A stretch of DNA of 64,000 nt, taken from positions 1,426,001-1,490,000 of the forward strand of contig NZ_CP053084.1 of NCBI RefSeq assembly GCF_013004065.1, in the 5' to 3' direction. Source of the DNA: Limnobacter sp. SAORIC-580 (lineage in GTDB: Bacteria; Pseudomonadota; Gammaproteobacteria; Burkholderiales; Burkholderiaceae_B). This document shows, piece by piece, positions 9,804 through 17,960 of the stretch; position 1 is the stretch's first letter, and each line of letters begins with the position of its first letter. The position numbers were made by a program, and so were the translations under genes. The notes under the pieces are model-generated. The model saw only the letters and a list, made by a program, of their open reading frames with translations, was not told the DNA's origin and ran no database searches.

Positions 9804-10201
9804 GCGCACATCCACACAACGCCAACGACCATCACGACCACCACGATGATGAAGATGAAGTACATGTCAGCATGCGCGATTACACCATCGGCTTTGTGCT
9901 TGCAGTTATCCTGACGGTAATCCCGTTCGCCTTGGTCATGGGCGGGGTATTTGAAAGTTCAACCACCACGGCTTTGGTGATTCTGGCGCTAGGTGCTGTT
10001 CAAATGGTGGTGCACATGGTTTACTTCCTGCACATGAACAGCAAATCGGAAGGTGGCTGGACCATGCTGGCCTTGATGTTCACCCTGATTATTGTGGTGA
10101 TCACGCTGGTGGGTTCAATTTGGGTGATGTACCACTTGAACACCAATATGATGCCGGGCATGAATCACGAGGCCATTGAGTCGATTCAACAGTTGAAGTG
10201 A
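9800..10201 (+). CDS. cyoD: Ubiquinol oxidase (cytochrome bo type) subunit IV
   Basis: A 133-residue subunit with three predicted helices, needed for assembly of the CuB site in the E. coli enzyme. ATG 9800 overlaps the cyoC stop and is preceded by GGGAG. Family motifs are MRDYTIGFVLAVILTVIPFA, VQMVVHMVYFLHM and the last helix TLIIVVITLVGSIWVMYHLN. Compared with E. coli CyoD (109 residues) it carries an N-terminal extension rich in His and Asp (HHDHHDDEDE), which could bind metal; this is an inference from composition only. The heme O synthase gene cyoE does not follow; a SURF1 gene does. Confidence 0.95.
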   Translation: MSAHPHNANDHHDHHDDEDEVHVSMRDYTIGFVLAVILTVIPFALVMGGVFESSTTTALVILALGAVQMVVHMVYFLHMNSKSEGGWTMLALMFTLIIVVITLVGSIWVMYHLNTNMMPGMNHEAIESIQQLK

Positions 10202-10217
10202 AGGAGTGTGGTGCGGG

Positions 10218-10988
10218 ATGAATGATGTGTCAAAGCCCCATTCAGTGCATGCATCCAGTTCAATCAAAAGGCTGCTGGGCTTTGCCCTGGCGGCCTTTTT
10301 TTTCACCGTATTCCTTTCGCTCGGCACCTGGCAGGTTTTCAGGCTTGACTACAAACTCGACCTGATTGAGCGGGTTGAAAACCGGGTGCATGCTCCGCCT
10401 GTTGATGCACCGAGAGCAGCTGAATGGCCGGCCGTAAACCGCGATACCCATGAATATTTGAACGTGAAACTGCAAGGTGCCTTGCTGCCCCAGTACACCA
10501 CTCGTGTGCAGGCCACCACCGCATTGGGGGCTGGGCACTGGTTACTCACGCCCCTGCGCCAGGCCAACGGCGAGATTGTGTGGATTAATCGGGGGTACAT
10601 TCCGGTGAATGAAGCCGACCCCATGACAGTTGATAATACCCAGGGTCAGTTCGAAGTGCGCGGCTTGCTAAGACTCAGCGAAACGGGTGGCGCATTTTTG
10701 CGAGAGAACGACCCGGCCGGCAATCGCTGGTACTCACGTGACATTGACGCGCTTTCAAAGCATCACAATTTGAAGTCTGTTGCCCCATACCTCATTGATG
10801 CGGGCACGCCACGCAACCTTGGAGAAGAAATTACGGGATTTACCCCCAAAACTTATCCAGTGGATGGATTAACCGTCATCAAGTTTCACAACAGCCATTT
10901 GGTGTACGCCTTCACTTGGTATGCTTTGGCCTTGATGGTGGCGGGTATCACCGTGTGGCTGAATCGCAAGCAAGCTACTCAGGCCTAA
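10218..10988 (+). CDS. SURF1 family oxidase assembly protein
   Basis: A 256-residue inner-membrane protein with a transmembrane helix at each end (about residues 18-40 and 228-248) and a periplasmic domain between, the SURF1 layout. Signatures are FLSLGTWQVFRLDYK just after helix 1, INRGYIPVN in the middle and NSHLVYAFTWYALALM at the end. SURF1 proteins help insert heme a or o into terminal oxidases. Start ATG 10218 has GGAG 11 bases upstream; a GTG at 10206 is in frame but unlikely. It lies 16 bases after cyoD and is clearly part of the oxidase operon. Confidence 0.9.
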   Translation: MNDVSKPHSVHASSSIKRLLGFALAAFFFTVFLSLGTWQVFRLDYKLDLIERVENRVHAPPVDAPRAAEWPAVNRDTHEYLNVKLQGALLPQYTTRVQATTALGAGHWLLTPLRQANGEIVWINRGYIPVNEADPMTVDNTQGQFEVRGLLRLSETGGAFLRENDPAGNRWYSRDIDALSKHHNLKSVAPYLIDAGTPRNLGEEITGFTPKTYPVDGLTVIKFHNSHLVYAFTWYALALMVAGITVWLNRKQATQA

Positions 10989-11027
10989 GCCCGCTTTTTC
11001 AGGTTCCCCAGCAGGATTCGTATTTCA

Positions 11028-12365
11028 ATGGCCATTAATTCCGACATTGTTTCCATTCGCCAAGGCGCCAGCGCGTTTGATGAAACAAACGTATTGAATG
11101 AAACCGGCCACAAAAACATGTTGCATTTGATTCACCTGCGCTGGTTGGCTGTGGGTGGTCAAATCGCCACTATCTTGGTCGCCACTTGGGGCTTTGGCAT
11201 ACAGTTGCCCCTGTTTAACATGTTGGCCGTGATGGTGTGCCTGATCGCGTTCAATATTGGCAGCCATCTTCGCTGGCACGAAGAACGCGTGGTCAGCAAT
11301 CGCGAATTGTTTTTGGCCATGCTGGTGGATATCGCCAGCCTGACAGCACAGCTTTATTTCACCGGCGGTATTAACAATCCCTTTGTATTTCTGTTTTTGT
11401 TGCAGGTTATTTTAAGTGCGGTGTTGTTGCGCGCAGAGTCGACCTGGCTGGTGGTGGCCATTACCACGCTGTGTCTGGCTTTTTTGTCGATCGTCAACAA
11501 GCCACTGGTGTGGCCGCTGAACAGCACTTACAAACTTGCCGATTTGTATGCCACAGGCCTGGTCATTTGCTTCGTACTGAACGCGGCTTTGTTGGTTATT
11601 TTCATTACACGAATTGGGCGCAACTTGCGCGCTGGTGACGCCGCTTTGGCCAGCCTGCGGCAGCGCGCCGCGGAGGAAGAGCACATTGTGCGAATGGGCC
11701 TGTTGGCCAGTGGTGCCGCACATGAACTGGGTACGCCCTTGGCGACCATGTCTGTGGTGTTGGGCGACTGGAAACGCATGCCCCAATTTTCAAAAGACCC
11801 GGCCATGCTGGAAGAAATCGAGGAAATTGAAGGGCAACTGCTTCGTTGTAAAAGCATTGTCAGTGGCATTTTATTGTCGGCAGGCGAAACGCGTGGGGAG
11901 TCTTCTTCAAAAACCAGCCTGAACGAGTTTTTCGAAAGCCTAGTGGAAGAGTGGGAAAGCAGCCGCCCAGCCCAGTACTTTGAATACACCAACAGCATTG
12001 ACGAAGAATTCACCGTTGCGTTTGATTCAACTGTGAAGCAAATGGTGTTCAATGTGCTGGACAACGCACTGGAAGTGTCACCGAACTGGTTGCGATTTGA
12101 AGTGTCCAAAAATCAGGAACAATTGTTTTTAACCGTCGCCGATCAAGGCCCGGGTTTCAGGGCCGACATTCTTGAACAGGTGGGCACGCCCTACAATTCG
12201 AGCAAGGGTCGCCCGGGTGGTGGTCTTGGTTTGTTTCTGGTCATGAATGTGGCGCGCACATTGGGCGGCACACTCACGGTGAACAATCGCAAAGAGGGCG
12301 GTGCAGAAGTGGTGATTGCCTTGCCGTTAAATGCCATGATTTTGCAGGAGAACAAATCGCCATGA
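11028..12365 (+). CDS. regB: Redox-sensing histidine kinase, RegB/PrrB/ActS family
   Basis: A 445-residue membrane sensor kinase. Six hydrophobic segments span about residues 35-200, with the RegB quinone-site motif GGINNPFVFL between them. The H-box is ASGAAHELGTPLA with the phospho-accepting His at about 232. A Cys at about 274 (LLRCKSI) corresponds to the redox-active Cys described for RegB. The ATPase domain shows NVLDNALEVSP, DQGPGF and GRPGGGLGLFLV. RegB senses the ubiquinone pool and redox state and phosphorylates RegA, which controls respiratory and energy genes. Its place straight after the quinol oxidase operon fits that role. The stop overlaps the regulator start (ATGA). Confidence 0.92.
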   Translation: MAINSDIVSIRQGASAFDETNVLNETGHKNMLHLIHLRWLAVGGQIATILVATWGFGIQLPLFNMLAVMVCLIAFNIGSHLRWHEERVVSNRELFLAMLVDIASLTAQLYFTGGINNPFVFLFLLQVILSAVLLRAESTWLVVAITTLCLAFLSIVNKPLVWPLNSTYKLADLYATGLVICFVLNAALLVIFITRIGRNLRAGDAALASLRQRAAEEEHIVRMGLLASGAAHELGTPLATMSVVLGDWKRMPQFSKDPAMLEEIEEIEGQLLRCKSIVSGILLSAGETRGESSSKTSLNEFFESLVEEWESSRPAQYFEYTNSIDEEFTVAFDSTVKQMVFNVLDNALEVSPNWLRFEVSKNQEQLFLTVADQGPGFRADILEQVGTPYNSSKGRPGGGLGLFLVMNVARTLGGTLTVNNRKEGGAEVVIALPLNAMILQENKSP

Positions 12366-12910
12366 GCCAAGGTAGCAGTATGGAAAGGCTTTTGTTGCTG
12401 GTTGAGGACGACGAGGCATTTGCCCGCGTGTTAAAGCGTTCATTTGAGCGGCGTGATTACAAAGTGCTTCACGCCAGCAGCCAGGAAGAAATGCAAGCGG
12501 TACTTTTGAAGCAAACGCCAACCCATGCAGTGGTCGATTTAAAGCTAAGCGGCAATTCTTCAGGCCTGAATTGCGTTCAGGCCCTGCATGCACACAACCC
12601 AGCCATGTTGATCGTGGTGTTAACTGGCTTTGCGAGTATTAACACCGCAGTTGAGGCTATTAAACTGGGGGCCTGCCAGTACTTGGCCAAACCCTCGAAC
12701 ACCGACGACATCGAAGCAGCTTTCGGCCATGTGGCGGGTAGCGAACCTGTTGAACTCACCAACCGGACCACTTCGATCAAAAACCTGGAATGGGAACGAA
12801 TCCACGAGGTCCTGGTGGAAACCGATTTCAATATTTCGGAAACGGCGCGCCGGCTGGGCATGCACCGACGCACGCTGGCCCGCAAACTCGAAAAGCGCCG
12901 CGTGAAATAA
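12362..12910 (+). CDS. regA: Response regulator, RegA/PrrA/ActR family
   Basis: A 182-residue two-domain regulator. The receiver has the acidic pair (LVEDDEAF), phospho-acceptor Asp at about residue 59 (VVDLKLSG), the switch Thr (VLTGFAS) and the Lys (YLAKPS). The C-terminal Fis-type helix-turn-helix (NISETARRLGMHRRTLARKL) is nearly identical to that of RegA/PrrA proteins. The protein binds GC-rich DNA sites and controls oxidases, carbon and sulfur metabolism genes in relatives. ATGA overlap with the kinase gene shows coupled translation. Likely targets in this window are cyo and sox; that is inference. Confidence 0.92.
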   Translation: MSQGSSMERLLLLVEDDEAFARVLKRSFERRDYKVLHASSQEEMQAVLLKQTPTHAVVDLKLSGNSSGLNCVQALHAHNPAMLIVVLTGFASINTAVEAIKLGACQYLAKPSNTDDIEAAFGHVAGSEPVELTNRTTSIKNLEWERIHEVLVETDFNISETARRLGMHRRTLARKLEKRRVK

Positions 12911-12932
12911 GCGGCACTGATGGCCGCTGGGG

Positions 12933-13415
12933 TCAGTTCAATTCTTCTTCACTGGGCAGCACAGGCAGGGCGATTACTTCAATGCCCTCATCACGCAACT
13001 CTTCAAATTCCTCGGGGCTGGCCTGTCCGCGAATGGCGCGAATGGGGGCTTCTTCATAATGAATTTTGCGAGCCTCTTCCGCAAAGCGGTCACCCACGTC
13101 TTCCGAGTGATTAATCAAGGCCTGAATGGCCTGGCGGGCCATGACAAAGGCAGTGGCCACATCTACTGAGTTGGGCTTTTGCGCTGCGGGTGCAGCTGGC
13201 ACATCGGCGCTTTTCGCCTCACCACCTTTGGACCCAACAGGTGCCTTTCCGCCAATGTTGATCCTGGAGGGCACTTTGCGAATGGCAGATGTGCCACACT
13301 CGGGGCAGGTCAGCAGTTTTTGTTCGCGTTGGTCATCAAAATCCTCGTTGGATCGAAACCAGCCTTCGAAGCGGTGGGAGTATTCACACTCCAGGTCGTA
13401 AATAATAATTGCCAC
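12933..13415 (-). CDS. DUF1178 family protein
   Basis: A 160-residue cytosolic protein of unknown function, conserved in proteobacteria. The N-terminal half has the DUF1178 signature MAIIIYDLECEYSHRFEGWF and a CPECG zinc-ribbon-like pair, with the earlier Cys at about residue 10. The middle is a Pro/Ala-rich linker, and the C-terminal half contains VGDRFAEEARKIHYEE and RGQASPEEFEELRDEG. It is convergent with the regulator gene 22 bases away and divergent from the small gene at 13532. Confidence 0.85.
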   Translation of the reverse strand: MAIIIYDLECEYSHRFEGWFRSNEDFDDQREQKLLTCPECGTSAIRKVPSRINIGGKAPVGSKGGEAKSADVPAAPAAQKPNSVDVATAFVMARQAIQALINHSEDVGDRFAEEARKIHYEEAPIRAIRGQASPEEFEELRDEGIEVIALPVLPSEEELN

Positions 13416-13531
13416 AATGTTTGAATCTGTCTCTGAATTTGGTTATTTTACAGTGGAATGGTTTGCCTACCGCTGAATTCGAATCTCTTCTAGAATTCGA
13501 TCAACAACAATCAAGGCCCAAAGAGGTTTGT

Positions 13532-13909
13532 ATGTCCCGAAAAAAGTCACTTGAACCGCATTTGCGAGGCATCGTTGACTTGGTATCTGCCACGCTTGAC
13601 GAAGGCACGCGTCAGGTTGAGGGTGTGCATCGCCGAATTGCAGACATTCCGTTTTCAGTGTTGAAGAAGATTCGTCCAATTGCGCCAATTTCATCGGCTG
13701 TGCACATGGTGGAGAAGAAAATTACCCACTCAGCCTACGACACGGTGCGCCTTGTGGCCAAGGTGGGTGCACAGGCTGTACACAATGTGTTGCCCACAGA
13801 CCCCACCAGCCAGGGCATCTCCAAACCCGACTACAAAATCGACCATGACAGCCTGAGAAAGCGGAAAACTGAGCAAAAGGCCGGGCAAAAGACTAAGAAG
13901 AAACCCTAG
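13532..13909 (+). CDS. Hypothetical protein, 125 residues
   Basis: Not confidently recognised. ATG 13532 has AGAGG at good distance; the longer frame from 13409 has no such support. The sequence is mainly amphipathic helix (HLRGIVDLVSATLDEGTRQV, then IRPIAPISSAVHMVEKKI) and ends in a Lys-rich tail. No signal peptide, membrane helix or catalytic motif is seen. The first 80 residues loosely resemble the helical N-terminal region that precedes the hydrolase domain in some large bacterial alpha/beta hydrolases; this is a weak impression. It is upstream of the sox promoter region on the same strand but separated by 119 bases. Confidence 0.6.
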   Translation: MSRKKSLEPHLRGIVDLVSATLDEGTRQVEGVHRRIADIPFSVLKKIRPIAPISSAVHMVEKKITHSAYDTVRLVAKVGAQAVHNVLPTDPTSQGISKPDYKIDHDSLRKRKTEQKAGQKTKKKP

Positions 13910-13920
13910 CGTCAAACTGC

Positions 13921-13949
13921 TTGCACAAGTGAAGTTTAGAGCGTAAATT
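13921..13949 (+). promoter_or_regulatory. Candidate sigma-70 promoter for the sox operon
   Basis: TTGCAC (13921-13926) and TAAATT (13944-13949) are spaced by 17 bases. The match to consensus is modest (3/6 and 4/6), but the position is right, just upstream of the palindrome at 13954 and about 80 bases ahead of soxC. Confidence 0.35.
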
Positions 13950-13953
13950 CTAG

Positions 13954-13973
13954 ATATGAGCATATGCGCATAT
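13954..13973. promoter_or_regulatory. 20-bp palindrome, candidate sox operator
   Basis: ATATGAGCATATGCGCATAT is an inverted repeat across all 20 bases apart from one mismatched pair (A at 13959 against G at 13968). It lies where the transcript start of the sox operon would be if the candidate promoter is used. AT-rich palindromes of this kind are typical for winged-helix repressors of the ArsR family, to which SoxR and BigR belong; no such gene is in the window, so the regulator is unknown. Confidence 0.45.
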
Positions 13974-14028
13974 AAATATTAAGTACGATGCGCAATGTGT
14001 CCACAATGATCATATCCAGGAGACATTT

Positions 14029-15405
14029 GTGTCGTTTGACATTCCTTCAGGCACTCCGTTGGGCCAAATTCGACGAGCCCCGGAAAATTTTGTCAGTCGC
14101 GGTGACATGGCTTTCGTCAACCGTGCCAGCGACACAGACCGCCGTGGTTTTTTCAAGAAAGCATTTGCCGCAGCGGTGGCCAGCAGTGCAGCAGGTGCTA
14201 TGGTGGCCTCGCCCCGGTTTGCCATGGCAGCGCAGGGCGACCTGGCCATTTTGAATTTGCCTGAACACAGCAAAGGGTTGGGGCAACCCGTGGCCACCAT
14301 GCCTTATGGCATGCCTTCGCAGTATGAGAAGAACCTGCAACGCCGTGAGTCTCCGGGCCTGACCCGTGTGGGTGGCTCCTCTGTTTCATTTTGCCCCTTG
14401 CAGGGCTTGTTCGGAATCATTACGCCATCAGGGCTTCATTTTGAGCGTCACCACCAAGGTTGGTGGGACATCGACCCCACCCAGCACCGCTTGATGATCA
14501 ACGGCTTGGTGAAAAGGCAAATGGTGTTCACGGTGGATGAACTCATGCGCATGGAATCGGTTTCCCGGGTTCATTTCATTGAGTGCGGCGCCAATTCGGG
14601 TATGGAATGGGCCAATGTTGCAGTGCCCACCGTTCAGTACACGCACGGCATGTTGAGTTGCTCCGAATTCACAGGTGTGCCGCTGATCAAGGTGCTGGAA
14701 TACTGTGGTGTGGATCTGAAGAAGGGACGCTTCATTTTGGCCGAAGGTGCCGATGGTTCCTCCATGACCCGCACCATTCCCATGGAGTTGGTTGAAAGTG
14801 GTGAAGTGTTGCTGGCCTATGGCCAAAATGGAGAAATGCTGCGCCCCGAAAACGGCTACCCCCTGCGTTTGGTCGTACCGGGCGTGCAAGGCGTAAGCTG
14901 GGTGAAGTACTTGCGCCGCATTGAAGTGGGTGACAAACCTTATGGCACCAAAGACGAGGCCATTCACTATGTTGATTTGATGCCAGATGGCACGCATCGC
15001 CAGTACACCTCGATTCAGGAATGCAAATCGGTAATCACCACGCCTTCCGGTGGTCAACAGTTACTCGGCCCTGGCTTCTACAACATCACGGGGCTGGCCT
15101 GGAGCGGCCGGGGAAAAATTACAGCGGTTGATGTTTCAACTGACGGCGGGAGAAGCTGGAAAACAGCCAAATTGCAAGGCCCGGTTCATGACAAATCGCT
15201 GACCCGTTTCAACCTGCCTTGGGTGTGGGACGGCAAAGGTGAGGTCTTGTTGCAAAGCAGGGCAGTGGACAGCACCGGTTATGTTCAGCCCAGCTACCGA
15301 ACTCTTCGCGAAAAACGCGATGACAAAAGCATTTACCACAACAACGCAATTCAAAGTTGGCGCGTGGATGCCGCTGGTGAAGTGCACAACGTGCATGTGG
15401 GGTGA
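14029..15405 (+). CDS. soxC: Sulfane dehydrogenase subunit SoxC (molybdopterin)
   Basis: A 458-residue periplasmic molybdenum subunit of the SoxCD complex, which oxidises the sulfane sulfur bound to SoxY with release of six electrons. GTG 14029 is the start, with CCAGGAGA at ideal distance. Residues 36-68 carry a Tat signal (RRGFFK followed by an Ala-rich stretch), as expected for a folded molybdoenzyme. The molybdenum-ligand Cys lies in FIECGANSGMEW. The C-terminal dimerisation domain includes ITGLAWSGRGKI and VSTDGGRSWK. Stop overlaps the first possible codon of soxD. First gene of soxCDYZAXB. Confidence 0.95.
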   Translation: MSFDIPSGTPLGQIRRAPENFVSRGDMAFVNRASDTDRRGFFKKAFAAAVASSAAGAMVASPRFAMAAQGDLAILNLPEHSKGLGQPVATMPYGMPSQYEKNLQRRESPGLTRVGGSSVSFCPLQGLFGIITPSGLHFERHHQGWWDIDPTQHRLMINGLVKRQMVFTVDELMRMESVSRVHFIECGANSGMEWANVAVPTVQYTHGMLSCSEFTGVPLIKVLEYCGVDLKKGRFILAEGADGSSMTRTIPMELVESGEVLLAYGQNGEMLRPENGYPLRLVVPGVQGVSWVKYLRRIEVGDKPYGTKDEAIHYVDLMPDGTHRQYTSIQECKSVITTPSGGQQLLGPGFYNITGLAWSGRGKITAVDVSTDGGRSWKTAKLQGPVHDKSLTRFNLPWVWDGKGEVLLQSRAVDSTGYVQPSYRTLREKRDDKSIYHNNAIQSWRVDAAGEVHNVHVG

Positions 15406-15407
15406 AA

Positions 15408-16232
15408 ATGAACAAAATGGAGAACAGGACCAAATTAGTCGGCTTGCTCAGCCATGCTGCGGTGGCTGTGTTGCTGTGTTCGCTGCTTTGGAAAACAGGA
15501 GCTGCCCAGGCGTTTGACGGTTTGGGGCGTGTGGCCACTCCCGATGAAGTCAAAGCCTGGGACATTGATGTCCGTCCTGATTTTGTCGGTTTGCCCAAAG
15601 GCAGCGGCAGTGTGGCCAAGGGTATGGAAGTGTGGGATGCGCAATGCGCCTCTTGCCACGGCGTGTTTGGCGAAAGCAATGAAATCTTTACACCAATTGT
15701 GGGTGGTACCACAGCGGAAGATATTAAAAAGGGTCGTGTGCAATCATTGAAAGATGGTTCGGCCCCACAGCGAACCACCTTGATGAAAGTCCCAACCTTG
15801 TCCACCTTGTGGGATTACATCAATCGCGCAATGCCATGGACTGCGCCGAAAAGCCTGAGCACTGAAGAAGTGTATGCGGTGACAGCCTATATTTTGAATA
15901 TGGGTGGTGTGGTGGGCGACGACTTTGTGCTGAGCGACCAAAACATGACTCAAACCCAAGCCAAATTGCCGAATCGAAATGGCATGCAAACCAACCATGG
16001 CATGTGGTTGCCCTCGGGTAAACCCGATGTGAAAGAGCCGCGTTGCATGTCAAACTGCAAACCTGACGCGAAAGTCATTTCTTTTTTGCCCGATTACGCA
16101 CGTGATGCACATGGCAATCTACAGGACCAGAACCGTTTGGTGGGACCTGTTCGGGGTGTGTCGACTTTGTCACCGGCCCACAACAAATCCGCAGTGAACA
16201 ATGAAGTGACGGGGCGGGTCCAAGAGAAGTGA
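15408..16232 (+). CDS. soxD: Sulfane dehydrogenase cytochrome subunit SoxD
   Basis: A 274-residue c-type cytochrome that takes electrons from SoxC. ATG 15408 is chosen (GTG 15402 and ATG 15417 are in-frame options). A signal peptide with hydrophobic core LLSHAAVAVLLCSLLW is followed by the mature start after AQA. One heme site is present, CASCHG at about residue 83. The C-terminal region has a CMSNC pair that is not a heme site. The protein is shorter than two-heme SoxD forms. The conserved pieces PTLSTLWDYINRAMPW and VTAYILNMGGVV are typical of SoxD. The sequence between genes ends with a strong ribosome site for soxY. Confidence 0.92.
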   Translation: MNKMENRTKLVGLLSHAAVAVLLCSLLWKTGAAQAFDGLGRVATPDEVKAWDIDVRPDFVGLPKGSGSVAKGMEVWDAQCASCHGVFGESNEIFTPIVGGTTAEDIKKGRVQSLKDGSAPQRTTLMKVPTLSTLWDYINRAMPWTAPKSLSTEEVYAVTAYILNMGGVVGDDFVLSDQNMTQTQAKLPNRNGMQTNHGMWLPSGKPDVKEPRCMSNCKPDAKVISFLPDYARDAHGNLQDQNRLVGPVRGVSTLSPAHNKSAVNNEVTGRVQEK

Positions 16233-16261
16233 TTCACGAAATTTTTAGGAGGAATTAGTCA

Positions 16262-16735
16262 ATGAACCAAAACAGACGCACCGTGCTGAAGGCCTCTTCA
16301 GGCCTGACAGTGCTGGGCTTGGCAGTTGCTGCCGGATTGATCAAACCAAACGAGGTATTTGCAGCGGCCGGTTATCCCGAGAAAGCATTCGGTGCAAAGT
16401 CGTTGGACGAGCTGATGAAAGCACTGGGTGCAGGTATGCCCACTGAGAGTAAAGACATCACAGTGATTGCACCTGATATCGCCGAAAACGGTGCGGTGGT
16501 GCCAGTGGGTGCCGACAGCAAGCTGAAAAACACCACAGAAGTGGCTTTGCTGGTGGCAAACAATCCCTCCATGTTGTCTGCTCAATTCATGATTCCTGCT
16601 GGCACAGATGCCAAGGTGAATACACGCGTAAAAATGGGTAAGTCAAGCGATGTGTATGCGCTCGTGAAGGCCGATGGCAAGTATTACTTTGCCAAGAAAG
16701 AGGTCAAGGTGACCCTCGGTGGTTGTGGCGGTTAA
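16262..16735 (+). CDS. soxY: Thiosulfate oxidation carrier protein SoxY
   Basis: A 157-residue periplasmic carrier on which the sulfur intermediates are bound. A Tat-type leader (NRRTVLKASSG) is followed by an immunoglobulin-like domain and the hallmark C-terminal swinging arm GGCGG, whose Cys carries the sulfur. AGGAGG lies 8-10 bases before ATG 16262, the strongest ribosome site in the operon, fitting the high level of carrier needed. It forms a heterodimer with SoxZ, encoded 22 bases downstream. Confidence 0.96.
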   Translation: MNQNRRTVLKASSGLTVLGLAVAAGLIKPNEVFAAAGYPEKAFGAKSLDELMKALGAGMPTESKDITVIAPDIAENGAVVPVGADSKLKNTTEVALLVANNPSMLSAQFMIPAGTDAKVNTRVKMGKSSDVYALVKADGKYYFAKKEVKVTLGGCGG

Positions 16736-16757
16736 TTAAAAAATTCAGGAGAAAAAC

Positions 16758-17069
16758 ATGGGTGATCCAATGAAAATTCGCGCCAAAGCCAGTGGCGACG
16801 AAGTGGAAGTGAAAGTGTTGATGGCGCATGAAATGGAAACCGGCCAGCGCAAGGCCTCCGATGGCAGCCTTGTGCCCGCATGGTTTATTCAAAACGTCAC
16901 GGCCAAGTGCAATGACAAAGTGGTTTTGATGGCCAATTGGGGCCCAGCGGTGTCCAAGAATCCCTTCCTGTCCTTTTCTTTCAAAGGCGGCAAAGTGGGT
17001 GACACAGTCGAAATCACATGGACTGACAACAAGGGTGATTCCCGAACTGACAAAACCAAAGTGGCGTAA
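16758..17069 (+). CDS. soxZ: Thiosulfate oxidation carrier complex protein SoxZ
   Basis: A 103-residue protein without its own signal peptide, as in known SoxZ, which is exported together with SoxY through the Tat system. Signatures are MKIRAKASGDEVEVKVLMAH, then PAWFIQNVTAKCNDK and the terminal VEITWTDNKGDSRTDK. AGGAG precedes ATG 16758. Standard length. Confidence 0.96.
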   Translation: MGDPMKIRAKASGDEVEVKVLMAHEMETGQRKASDGSLVPAWFIQNVTAKCNDKVVLMANWGPAVSKNPFLSFSFKGGKVGDTVEITWTDNKGDSRTDKTKVA

Positions 17070-17106
17070 TCTCCAATTAATTCATAACCATAAAAAGGGG
17101 TGTGAG

Positions 17107-17943
17107 ATGAGGCAAACAGCAAAAACAGCGGCCAAGCTAGCCGTTGTGGCCTTTGTGGGCGCCGGAGCAATGGCTTCCTTCACCATGAGTGCGTACGCTC
17201 AAAAAACCACCGAGCAAGGTATTCAGGAATACCGCGACATGCTGGCCGATGGCAATCCGGCAGAGTTGGTTGAACTGCGCGGCGAAGACCTTTGGAGCAA
17301 GCCGCAAGGCCCTAAAAATGCATCACTTGAGCAATGTGATATGGGTGCAGGGCCTGGCAAGTTAGAGGGTGTTGCCGCCACAATGCCACGTTTTTTCGGT
17401 GATGCGGGCAAAGTGATGGATGTTGAAACTCGCCTGGTGCATTGCATGGTGACTTTGCAAGGTCGCGATGTTGCAGAGGTTACCAAGAAGCCATACTCGG
17501 GCGCAGGTGAAAAGCCCACTGAGCTCGAGTCGCTGGTGGCGTATATCTACGCGCAATCGCGTGGTGCTGCCATCAAGGTTCCTCAAGGCCATCCCGAGGA
17601 GAAGGCATCGCGCGCCCGTGGCGAGAAAATTTTCTTCTACCGTGCCGGCCCCTACGATTTTTCATGTGCAAGTTGCCACGCAAGCGATGACCAGCGCATT
17701 CGCCTGCAAGGCTTACCGAACCTGACCAAACCCGAACCTGCACAAGCCGCATTCGCCGCCTGGCCGGCCTACCGGGTGTCGCAGGGCGCGGTTCGTTCCA
17801 TGCAATGGCGCATGTACGATTGTTTCCGTCAGCAACGTTTCCCCGAGTTGAAGTATGGCTCGCAAGCGTCGATCGACCTGATTACCTTCCTGGGTGTGAA
17901 AGCCGAGGGCGGTACCATGCAGGCCACTTCGCTTAAGCGCTAA
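17107..17943 (+). CDS. soxA: L-cysteine S-thiosulfotransferase subunit SoxA
   Basis: A 278-residue periplasmic cytochrome c subunit of SoxAX, which couples thiosulfate to the SoxY cysteine. ATG 17107 starts a Sec signal peptide ending MSAYAQ; the longer frame from 16999 lies within soxZ. Two cytochrome-like domains are seen. The first has lost its heme motif (only isolated Cys remain in EQCDMG and LVHCMV). The second has FSCASCHAS and, near the C-terminus, MYDCFRQQRFPEL with the Cys that is the modified heme ligand and active site. It is therefore a mono-heme SoxA. Confidence 0.94.
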   Translation: MRQTAKTAAKLAVVAFVGAGAMASFTMSAYAQKTTEQGIQEYRDMLADGNPAELVELRGEDLWSKPQGPKNASLEQCDMGAGPGKLEGVAATMPRFFGDAGKVMDVETRLVHCMVTLQGRDVAEVTKKPYSGAGEKPTELESLVAYIYAQSRGAAIKVPQGHPEEKASRARGEKIFFYRAGPYDFSCASCHASDDQRIRLQGLPNLTKPEPAQAAFAAWPAYRVSQGAVRSMQWRMYDCFRQQRFPELKYGSQASIDLITFLGVKAEGGTMQATSLKR

Positions 17944-17960
17944 CAACAAGGAGAACAAAC

